Part shown: in pieces, positions 1 through 8,000 of the stretch | Numbering within the stretch: the stretch's first letter is position 1 | How the letters are laid out: each line of letters starts with the position of its first letter | Assembly (NCBI GenBank): GCA_946478915.1 | Contig: CAMLER010000055.1 | Coordinates: 1 to 13,774 of the forward strand | Direction: 5' to 3' | From: an uncultured Chryseolinea sp. | GTDB lineage: Bacteria > Bacteroidota > Bacteroidia > Cytophagales > Cyclobacteriaceae | DNA: 13,774 nt | Position numbers and translations under genes: made by a program | The notes under the pieces: model-generated | What the model was told of the DNA's origin: nothing | Databases searched by the model: none | The model's input: the letters and a program-made list of their open reading frames with translations, nothing else

Positions 1-345
1 CCAGTTTTCTGTAATCTGATTAGCCGGAAATGTAAAAACAAAAAACACCATTAACGACATGCCCATACAAAAAGCTGCTCCTAACGAAAACCGTAGCACA
101 CGATCGTGATCCATGGCAAGGATCGAAAGCGCAATAGTGGACAAAAAGGATAAGATAATTAAGATAGAAGAATAAGACCAGCCACTAAAAACCTGTTGCG
201 CTATGAAATATTCCTCCCTTGACATCTGCATTTTATTCGGAAAAGACATGAGATGCGCAACGTAAGGGCAAAGTGCCAACGCTGTAAAAAACAAACTTAA
301 AAAACTCACTATTTTCGCCAAGCCTGACATATTCTTTGCATCCAT
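1..345 (-). CDS. DUF1772 / anthrone oxygenase-like membrane protein, 3' part cut off by the window edge
   Basis: The reverse strand is open from an ATG at 345 to position 1 without a stop, giving 115 residues, so the C-terminus lies outside the window. The protein starts MDAKNMSGLAKIV and has three hydrophobic segments, at about residues 10-32, 59-77 and 87-106. The last visible residues, TFPANQITENW, match the 'FP.N..T..W' signature I associate with DUF1772 (anthrone oxygenase-like) membrane proteins. An early 'ALCPYVAHLMSFPNKMQM' stretch also fits small four-helix members of that family. Function in bacteria is mostly unknown; an oxidoreductase role is only by family name. A further in-frame ATG lies at 330, but 345 gives the fuller N-terminus; no Shine-Dalgarno is visible. 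The gene diverges from the one at 661. The family call is moderately sure; that it is a real gene is very likely. Confidence 0.72.
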   Translation of the reverse strand, partial: MDAKNMSGLAKIVSFLSLFFTALALCPYVAHLMSFPNKMQMSREEYFIAQQVFSGWSYSSILIILSFLSTIALSILAMDHDRVLRFSLGAAFCMGMSLMVFFVFTFPANQITENW

Positions 346-660
346 TCCAGTATTCACTTTTGCAATGGAAAAAATTGTACCATCCGAAAAAGGGCTTTTT
401 GAATCGAATGAATATTGGTGTACTTAATGGGTTGTCCGCGAACTGTAGACATTTTCACCAACAACTCAACATTGTAGTTTAAACAATTAGCCCTAACAGA
501 AGTCAGCATCGTACTTAACAGAGTCTGCAGAATTGACCGATGATAAGATTTAGCGGCAAGTTGCAGGACATGTCTCAATAATTGTGACGTCCCTGACCGA
601 AATAAAGCCTAACTTTAAAATACAGTAAGTCGTATAAGCTTAGTCCCTACTACTACAAAA
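346..660. other. Divergent intergenic region without a convincing gene
   Basis: These 315 bases separate two divergently transcribed membrane-protein genes, so promoters for both should lie here. A 74-codon reverse frame (354-578) shows no recognisable domain, and its composition does not look protein-like. On the plus strand TAACTTTA at 610-617 is one base off the Bacteroidota -7 box TAnnTTTG and sits about 44 nt before the ATG at 661. No matching -33 TTTG was found at the right distance, so I do not call it a promoter. Nothing else stands out. Confidence 0.5.
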
Positions 661-1878
661 ATGACCCTAAGCTCGCATTCAGCACCTACAACCTCCGTGC
701 TGGCCGGCAAAGCACGCGTTGCCTCAATTGATATCATTCGTGGTCTTGTCATGGTAATCATGGCTCTTGACCATACCCGCGATTTTTTTCACGCCGACGT
801 AGCGTTATATGATCCGACGGATTTGACTCAGACAAATCCAGCCTTGTTTTTTACCAGATGGATCACGCATTTCTGCGCTCCCACTTTCGTTTTTCTTTCA
901 GGGGTGTCAGCTTACATCAGCACGCAAAAGAAAACCACAAAGGAATTATCTCGATTCTTGTTTACGCGTGGATTATGGCTTGTAGTACTTGAGTTTACTA
1001 TTGTTCGCTTTGGAATCGTATTCAATCTCTATTACGATTTTGTAATCTTTCAGGTAATCTGGGTGATTGGCGCCTCTATGATGGTGCTGTCCGCAATGGT
1101 GTACCTTCGGAGAGAGATAATACTTGCCCTAGGGCTAATCCTCATCTTTGGTCACAATTTACTCGATGTAATACGGATGAATCCCGGTGAACCTGGCCAC
1201 TTTATTTGGGCGATTATGCAACAATCCGGATTTTTCCCAATAGCACCGGGCCATGTGGTACTGGCTGCCTACCCACTTCTCTCCTGGCTGGGGATTATGC
1301 TTGTGGGCTATGGTATTGGATTTCTTTATAACCGGGATTTCGAAACGGCACGCAGAAGAAGAATCCTTATATATTCTGGATTAACATGCCTGGTAATTTT
1401 TATTGCGCTGCGGTTTACGAACGCTTATGGCGATCCGAGTCCATGGTCAGTACAAAAAAACTTAACCTTTACACTGCTTAGCTTTATCAACGTAACAAAG
1501 TATCCGGTGTCGTTGCTTTACACACTGCTCATGTTGGGTCCTGTGTTATTGCTGTTACCATTGGTTGAAAACCTTAGGACAAAGTTGGCCGAGCCCTTAC
1601 GTATCATTGGACGTGTTCCATTGTTTTACTACATCCTCCATTTTTATCTTATACACATCTCATCGCTGGTAGTATACATGCTTACCCAGGGCAAGTCGTG
1701 GTCTGAGTTGGATTTTAATTTTTCTGCTGGTTTCGGCGGAATACCACCAGGTGTGGGGTACACACTGCCATGGGTGTACATTGCCTGGATCAGTATAGTT
1801 TTTGCGTTGTACCCTGTCTGCGAACGGTATTACCGATATAAAAGTCAACACAATCATTGGTGGTTGGGATACTTGTAG
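661..1878 (+). CDS. Heparan-alpha-glucosaminide N-acetyltransferase-family (HGSNAT_cat/DUF1624) membrane protein
   Basis: A 405-residue integral membrane protein with about ten hydrophobic segments spread from residue 22 to 385. The N-terminal block ASIDIIRGLVMVIMALDHTR (residues 21-40), followed by WITHFCAPTFVFLSGVSAY (67-85), is the hallmark of the HGSNAT_cat / DUF1624 family (COG3503). The human relative moves an acetyl group from cytosolic acetyl-CoA across the membrane to glucosamine; bacterial members are presumed to acetylate envelope sugars or glycans, but the substrate cannot be read from sequence. The length is normal for the bacterial family. The first 20 residues are polar, with the first helix starting at about 22, so the ATG at 661 is a sensible start; no strong Shine-Dalgarno is seen. 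The end is followed within 10 nt by a palindrome and T-run. The next gene on the strand starts 114 nt later and encodes a secreted sugar-active protein, so a shared glycan theme is possible but unproven. Confidence 0.85.
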   Translation: MTLSSHSAPTTSVLAGKARVASIDIIRGLVMVIMALDHTRDFFHADVALYDPTDLTQTNPALFFTRWITHFCAPTFVFLSGVSAYISTQKKTTKELSRFLFTRGLWLVVLEFTIVRFGIVFNLYYDFVIFQVIWVIGASMMVLSAMVYLRREIILALGLILIFGHNLLDVIRMNPGEPGHFIWAIMQQSGFFPIAPGHVVLAAYPLLSWLGIMLVGYGIGFLYNRDFETARRRRILIYSGLTCLVIFIALRFTNAYGDPSPWSVQKNLTFTLLSFINVTKYPVSLLYTLLMLGPVLLLLPLVENLRTKLAEPLRIIGRVPLFYYILHFYLIHISSLVVYMLTQGKSWSELDFNFSAGFGGIPPGVGYTLPWVYIAWISIVFALYPVCERYYRYKSQHNHWWLGYL

Positions 1879-1886
1879 CGCCCTCC

Positions 1887-1912
1887 GACTATCGATAGTC
1901 AATAATTTTTTT
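1887..1912 (+). terminator. Possible intrinsic terminator: 14-base perfect palindrome plus T-run
   Basis: GACTATCGATAGTC at 1887-1900 is a perfect palindrome. As RNA it can fold into a 5-bp stem with a UCGA loop. It is followed by AATAA and then a run of seven T (1906-1912). It lies 8 nt after the TAG of the acetyltransferase-like gene, the usual place for a terminator. The stem is short and AT-rich and the T-run is not directly adjacent, so termination may be partial. The palindrome could instead be a protein-binding site for the next gene. Confidence 0.4.
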
Positions 1913-1992
1913 ATAAGAAAGCAGCAGATAGGTTTATAATTTCGATCAGGCATAGTAGATTGAAAATTGTTCCTCAATTTCAATCACCCGCC

Positions 1993-4611
1993 ATGTCGAG
2001 ACTTGCGTGCGCACTGCTTTTCTTTGTAACTACACCCAGCTATTGCCAACGGCAGGCATACATTTTCTTTCAAGATTCTCGAACGACACAATTTGCAGCT
2101 GAAAAAATTCGAAGCGCCTTAACAAAGGGAGGGTTTGTGGTGTCGATCAATCCGGAAAAATCGAACGGTGCAGAACTAAATATTGTCTTGTCAATTTTTA
2201 ATAAGAATGGCTGGATAAAATCCTTATCAAATCTCGAACCGCGCTTTGTCAATCTTGAGCCGGAAGGGTTTAGTATTCAAAAGGGGCAGTCGCAGGGAAA
2301 ATCCTCTGTTTTTGTTACAGGGGTGGACGTCGCCGGAATAATGTACGGTGGCTTCGAACTCGCTGAAGTAATCCGCACCCAGGGATTGGAAGCGGTTACT
2401 GATGTCATCCAAAATCCCTATATGAAAAAAAGGGGTGTCAAGATGAATATTCCGCTGGACGTTAGGACGCCTAGCTATACCGATATGTCCGATGCGGCGC
2501 AGCAGAATATTGCTGAGATGTGGAGTATGGATTTTTGGAAAGAGTACCTGGACAGTCTTGCCAGCTATCGATTCAATTTTGTTTCTCTTTGGAGCCTGCA
2601 TCCTTTTCCCTCCATGGTTAAGGTACCAGAATATCCGGAGATTGCGTTGCAGGATGTGCACCGTTCGAAAGGTGCATTCAAAGAATACTATTCCACTCGC
2701 GCTACAGGATATGATGCACCGGAGATCGTAAACAATTACGATGTGGTAAAGAAAATTTCAATAGACGAAAAAATAAAATTTTGGCAGGATGTAATGCAAT
2801 ATGCAAAAGATAGGAATATTAGCTTCTACATTGTCACCTGGAATATTTACACCTATGGAACTGGCGGAAAATACGGTATCACAGATGATATCAAAAATCC
2901 GATAACCAGAGACTACTTCAGACGGAGTGTTAAAGAACTATTCCTTACCTATCCGCTCCTCGCAGGTATCGGACTAACGACCGGCGAAAATATGCCCGGC
3001 GCGGATTTTCAATTAAAGGAAGATTGGGCATTTGAAACTTATGCCCAAGGTGTAATTGATGTTGCGAAAATTCAACCCAACAGAAAAATAACGCTCATCC
3101 ACCGCCAGCATGAAGCAGGGGCACAGGATATTGTAAAGAAATTCAGCGCCCTGATTGAAAACAGGAATGTCAATTTTGTTTTTAGTTTTAAATATGCTCA
3201 AGCACATGTTTACAGCTCAACCCGTCAAATTCATCATCATGAATTTGTTAGTCAGATAGCTGAAACAAAAAAGTTCAAGACCCTCTGGACACTCAGAAAC
3301 GACGACGTGTATTACTTCCGTTGGGGTTCGCCTGATTTCGTTCGGGAATTCATGAAGAATATTCCCATGGACGTTACTGAAGGTTACTACTACGGATCGG
3401 ATCAGTATGTGTGGGGCAGAGAATTCCTGAATAGGTATCCTGACCAAAAACGCCAGATAGAAATTGCAAAACACTGGTATCAATGGATGCTATGGGGACG
3501 TCTCGGATACAATCCTGATATGAGTAATGATAGGCTGATCGCTAAATTGGAAAGCAGGTACCCACAGACAAACGGTCGTCAACTCTTCGACATCTGGCAA
3601 TCTGCGTCGATGGTCTATCCGTTAACAACCGGATTTCACTATGGCGCACTTGATTTTCAATGGTATATCGAAGCAAGCAAATCACGCCCGGAACCGGCAC
3701 AAACAGCATCCGGATTTCACGATATAAATCGCTTCATTACACTGCCACCATACAAGGCTACCAATACGCTGTCGATTCCAGAGTATATAAAGATAAAAAA
3801 GAATAAGGGTCTTATTGAATCGACAACTCCATTTGAGGTAGCTGAAAAAATCCATCAATCCGCCGATGATGCTTTGCGCGGAGCGGCTAATATTTTAGCT
3901 GTGAATGAGGAATTGTACAAGACCATTGAAGATATTAAAACCATGTCGTACCTGGGCAAATATTACGCTCACAAAATATCTTCTGCTACACACCTTGCAA
4001 TATTCAATGCCGATTCCACAATTGTCAATCGCGATGCAGCGATAAGCGACCTTAATCATTCTGCCTATTACTGGCGCTGCTTCGCCTCAAACGCACTGGG
4101 TCAGTACAAAAATCCATTATGGACCAACAGAGTAGGTTATGTGGACTGGAAACAACTTTACAGATATGTGTTAAAAGATATTGTGGATCTACAGGGCGAT
4201 ATTCAGCTAAAGAATATGGACACGCGCAACGGTGGAACTATACTGGAAGCTGAGGGAGCATCCTTGCGGGATATTGAACAGTATGACGATGTAAAAAGCT
4301 ATACAGGCACCGGCTACGTGTCGTCAAGTGGGCAGCAGAATGAAATCACGATGGAATTTAACGCGGAGGTACCTGGAAAATACATTCTTGAATTCAGGTA
4401 TATCGCCGACGACGTCACTACCAAAACCCGGATCCGCATTGATAATATTTCCGATAGCGAATTAATTTTTTGGCCATCGGGTACAGGCGAAAATTGGGTT
4501 TGGGATAAACTACAAACAAATCTTTCGAAAGGAACTCATACGATTTCATTCAGACTTCCTGACGGCATTATGCTGGACCATGTTAATGTCTATCCGATGA
4601 TACCATATTAG
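1993..4611 (+). CDS. Secreted glycoside-hydrolase-like protein (GH67/GH20-type N-domain, probable barrel, CBM6/35-like C-domain)
   Basis: From the ATG at 1993 the product is 872 residues. MSRLACALLFFVTTPSYC is a signal peptide with likely cleavage before Gln19, so the protein is exported. An in-frame TTG at 1960 would add 11 residues ahead of the signal; I prefer the ATG because its n-region is then short. Residues about 22-140 resemble the N-terminal domain that precedes GH20/GH67/GH84 barrels, ending in the typical GIMYGGFELAEVI. Residues about 147-550 form the probable catalytic barrel (RGVKMNIPLD, FNFVSLWSLHPFP, IVTWNIYTYG, LLAGIGLTTGENMPG, TLRNDDVYYFRWG). The Glu in TGENMPG (Glu332) is a candidate acid, by inference only. 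A helical region follows, and about 748-868 is a CBM6/35-like beta-sandwich (ILEAEGA ... GTGYV ... GKYILEFRY ... MLDHVNVYP). Database names for relatives vary ('alpha-glucuronidase family', 'CBM6 protein'). Substrate unknown. The 3' end abuts a repeat cluster and converges on the hybrid sensor gene. Confidence 0.8.
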   Translation: MSRLACALLFFVTTPSYCQRQAYIFFQDSRTTQFAAEKIRSALTKGGFVVSINPEKSNGAELNIVLSIFNKNGWIKSLSNLEPRFVNLEPEGFSIQKGQSQGKSSVFVTGVDVAGIMYGGFELAEVIRTQGLEAVTDVIQNPYMKKRGVKMNIPLDVRTPSYTDMSDAAQQNIAEMWSMDFWKEYLDSLASYRFNFVSLWSLHPFPSMVKVPEYPEIALQDVHRSKGAFKEYYSTRATGYDAPEIVNNYDVVKKISIDEKIKFWQDVMQYAKDRNISFYIVTWNIYTYGTGGKYGITDDIKNPITRDYFRRSVKELFLTYPLLAGIGLTTGENMPGADFQLKEDWAFETYAQGVIDVAKIQPNRKITLIHRQHEAGAQDIVKKFSALIENRNVNFVFSFKYAQAHVYSSTRQIHHHEFVSQIAETKKFKTLWTLRNDDVYYFRWGSPDFVREFMKNIPMDVTEGYYYGSDQYVWGREFLNRYPDQKRQIEIAKHWYQWMLWGRLGYNPDMSNDRLIAKLESRYPQTNGRQLFDIWQSASMVYPLTTGFHYGALDFQWYIEASKSRPEPAQTASGFHDINRFITLPPYKATNTLSIPEYIKIKKNKGLIESTTPFEVAEKIHQSADDALRGAANILAVNEELYKTIEDIKTMSYLGKYYAHKISSATHLAIFNADSTIVNRDAAISDLNHSAYYWRCFASNALGQYKNPLWTNRVGYVDWKQLYRYVLKDIVDLQGDIQLKNMDTRNGGTILEAEGASLRDIEQYDDVKSYTGTGYVSSSGQQNEITMEFNAEVPGKYILEFRYIADDVTTKTRIRIDNISDSELIFWPSGTGENWVWDKLQTNLSKGTHTISFRLPDGIMLDHVNVYPMIPY

Positions 4612-5065
4612 TGATGGGGTAATCGGTCAAAGGTGATCGGTAGCTGGTTCGCTTGATCTGAGTGTATGCGATATTTGATCAAGCGCACACCAATGGATAA
4701 CGGTAAAAGGTAATCAAGTGGTCGGGTAATCGGTCGGCTCGATCCGCCGTTCGCGCCATATTTAAACAAGTGCACAACCACAGATAACGATTAACGAATG
4801 TAATCAGGTAAACGGTGATCGGTGAAAGGTGATCGGTCGGCTCGAAATTAGTTTTTCACACCCTCCTAAAAACTTAGTGAGCTGTAATGGATACGGATGG
4901 TAAAGACAAACTCCGGATGCTATTACCCGATATCGAACCAATTAACAGTTTTCTCCCAACTGAAAAACTTTGCAGGCAAACCCAAAACCGCGAAGTGGCA
5001 CCAAACCTAAATAGAACCGACCGATCACGGATCACTACTGATCACCGATTACTGATCCTGATCCC
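4612..5065. repeat. GATC-rich degenerate repeat cluster between two convergent genes, in both orientations
   Basis: The core word is GGTRATCGGT, often followed by CGGCTCGA. Plus-orientation copies are at 4618-4628 (GGTAATCGGTC), 4631-4641 (AGGTGATCGGT), 4725-4742 (GGTAATCGGTCGGCTCGA), 4813-4823 and 4827-4845 (AGGTGATCGGTCGGCTCGA). Longer units can be aligned: 4668-4742 resembles 4753-4845 (GCG.ATATTT...CAAG.GCACA...GATAACG...), so the array is a degenerate direct repeat with units of roughly 85-105 bp. Inverted copies occur at 5016-5028 (ACCGACCGATCAC) and 5040-5052 (GATCACCGATTAC). Bases 4829-4840 are perfectly complementary to 5017-5028 (12 bp), so a transcript could form a large stem-loop. 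I count about eleven GATC sites here. The left edge starts just after the stop of the hydrolase gene; the right edge lies inside the end of the sensor gene. No protein-like frame was seen in 4612-5034. The role is unknown: a genome-wide intergenic repeat family, a shared 3' structure, or a decayed element are all possible. Confidence 0.75.
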
Positions 5066-8000
5066 ATATACTCCGACGGGCTCACACCAAACTGTTTTTT
5101 AAAACACGTCCTGAAATATTGGAGATCATTAAATCCAACGTTATAGGTAACTTCTGCTACGGTCAATTTCTTTTGACGTAAGAGTTGCGCAGCACGTTTC
5201 AGCCGGATATTTCGTATGAATTCAACAGCTGTACTACCTGTCAATGCTTTTATTTTGCGATAGACCGCTTCGCTGTCCATTTGAAGCTCTTTCCCCAAAG
5301 TCTCGACGCGAAATGTAGAATCGGACATGTTTTGTTCAATGACCTCAAGCACTTTCTTGAGAAACTTTTCATCCAGGCTGGTAATACTTATTTCCTTTGG
5401 CTCGAGTATTAGCTTTTTACTGTCAGAAAACCTTTCCTTCAAAATTTGTCTTGATCGGATTAGATTTTTAATCCGAACCAGTAACTCGTAACTATAAAAG
5501 GGCTTAGACAAGTAATCGTCAGCGCCTGTTTCCAGTCCATCGATCTTGCTCTCCAGGTCAGCTTTCGCGGAGAGTAAGATCACGGGTATATGAGAAGTCC
5601 GGATGTTGGTCTTGAAAGTTTTACACAATGCTACACCGTCCATCCCAGGCATCATCACATCTGATACGATAAAGTCAGGAATTATTTCCATACCCATTCT
5701 GACTCCTTCCATCCCATCTGTCGCTTCTATGATCGAGAATTCACTTTGTATACATTGCCTGATATAATTTCTCATGTCAGCGTTGTCCTCCACTATCAGA
5801 ACTCGTGGTAAGACAGCCTGAGTATCGATCGCTGTACCTCCATCATTTTTTAAAGGTTCGGCTATGGAGGGATTACCTTCATCCAGACCTATCCATTTCT
5901 GAGGCTCGTGCATAGGCTCACCGGTGTAATCAATTTCAGAATTGCTCAAATGTTCTTTACCTAACGAAAGTATCACCTTAAAAACAGATCCCCTTCCCAC
6001 CGTGCTCTCAACGATGATCCTGCCTCTGTGCAATTCCACCAATTCCTTGGCGAGGGATAATCCGATGCCCGATCCCTCACCGTTGCTTTGATGCGCAACC
6101 TGATAGAAGTGGTCAAATATTGTATTCAGATATTCCTGAGGAATACCCGCCCCGCTATCCGAAACTGCTATCTCAACGCGATTATCCATTCCGGACTCCA
6201 TTACAGTACCTGGCGTCTCATAAAAAGTCCGAACAGAAAGTCCTATCCTACCTTCCCGGGTAAACTTAAATGCGTTTGACAAAAGATTAGTGAGAATTTT
6301 TTCAAACTTATCAGGGTCAATATATACATATACCGGTTCTGCAGGGCATACTATTGTGAATTCGATATGCGACCGTTGAGCATACGAATCAAACGGTGAC
6401 ACAATCATCTTGATGAAAGCAACAATATCAATTTTCGATGCTTTCAATTTCATTCGACCTGCGCCAAGTTTGGAAAGATCGAGCAGCTGGTTAATAAGTC
6501 TCAACAATCTTTCGCCGTTGCGTATCACCATTTGGTATTGCTTCTTAGCATCGCCATGGAAATTGCCGGCAAGCATATCTCTTATGGGGCTTAAGATCAA
6601 CGTTAATGGTGTTCGAAATTCGTGAGAAATATTTGCGAAGAAATATGACTTGAGCTTATCCATCTCCTGCATCTTCTTCAGCTCTATGTGTTCAAGCTTC
6701 AAATCGTTCCGAAGCCGTTCGCGGTTAATTAGGTTTCGCCTGTACCAGATGAATAATGCTAAGGCGGCCAATGCGTAGAGACCATACGCCCACCATGTTT
6801 TCCACCAGGGCGGATTGACGATAATTCTTAAGCGTGTTCCTCTTTCATTCCAGATCCCATCGTTATTAGCACCCTTAACAATGAACGTATAGTCTCCCGG
6901 TGGAACCTTAGCATAGCTGGCTTTTCTTTCCCTGTCTGAAACATGCCAATTTTTATCGTATCCCTCCAGGAAATATGAGTATTGGTTTTTGAAGGCCTGC
7001 GAAAAGTTAAGTGCTGCAAACTCGAACGTAAATTCGTTCTGGTTGTAGGGCAACACAATCTTCTGAGTTTCGCTGATGTTAGTTGACAAAGGTGAACCTG
7101 CACCACCTGGTTTCATCTGCTCATTATAAATCCAAAAGTTGGTGATATAAATCGGAGGGACATTTGGATTGCCAAGTATACTGGTGGGGAAGAATGAATT
7201 GAATCCATTAACTCCACCGAAGAAAAATTCCCCTGATTTGCTTTTAAGAAACGATCCGCGGATGAATTCCTGTGCCTGCAAACCATCTGCTGTATTATAA
7301 TTTTCAAAACTGATATCTGTCGGGTTAAATTTACTTATACCTTGATTTGTACTCACCCACAGGTTACCCTCACCATCTTCTATGATTCCATATACTACAT
7401 TGTCTGCCAGCCCGTGTTCCTTACGATAGGCCTTGAAAGTTTTACTTTGGTAGTCAAACTTATTCAATCCGGCCCAGGTGCCAATCCAAAGATTGTGGCG
7501 GCTATCTTCATAAACAGCATTAACAAGGTTGCTGCTCAAGCTGGTTGTATCATTTGGATTATAACGATAGCTGGTGAACGCAGGATTTCCCTTCGAATCC
7601 TTTTCCATGTGGATTAGTCCCCCGCCTTCAGAACCAATCCATATATTTTTTTTGGTGTCCTCGTACATTGTAAACACCCGATTGTGGCCAATAGCCTTTG
7701 GGTTGCTTCCATCGACGCGGTAGTGCACGAATGAATCAGTCTCGCGGTCATAAAGATCCAGTCCTTCGTAAAACGCACCTACCCAAAGTTTTCGAGAGCT
7801 ATCTTCAAAAATTGAGAATACATAATCCGATCCGAGGCTTCGCTCATTCCGGGTATCATGAAAGTAATGGCGAAATGTTCCCGTATTCTTATCGAATCGG
7901 TTCAAGCCCCCTTCCCACGTACCCACCCACAGATCGCCATAGCTGTCAAGTTCGAGAGAAATAACAGAATTACTGCTAAGACTATTGGAGTCCTTCGGAT

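Noticed and set aside
354..578. 74-codon reverse frame in the left intergenic region
   Set aside because: No domain, unlikely composition, and it occupies the space where divergent promoters must lie.
1937..1944. TAATTTCG as a -7 box for the hydrolase gene
   Set aside because: It has one mismatch in the conserved TTTG part, and no -33 element is seen at the right distance.
1960..1992. TTG start extending the hydrolase by 11 residues
   Set aside because: The ATG at 1993 gives a compact signal peptide; the extension adds a long n-region with no clear benefit. It is not excluded.
4612..4845. CRISPR array interpretation of the repeats
   Set aside because: The units are degenerate, unevenly spaced, have no constant-length spacers, and no cas gene is present.
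4850..4874. AGTTTTT ... AAAAACT inverted repeat as a terminator for the hydrolase gene
   Set aside because: The stem is only A/T apart from one pair, it has no T-run after it on either strand, and it is far from both stop codons.
4887..5102. 71-codon plus-strand frame at the right side of the repeat cluster
   Set aside because: It overlaps the end of the sensor gene, is built partly from repeat sequence, and shows no recognisable motif.
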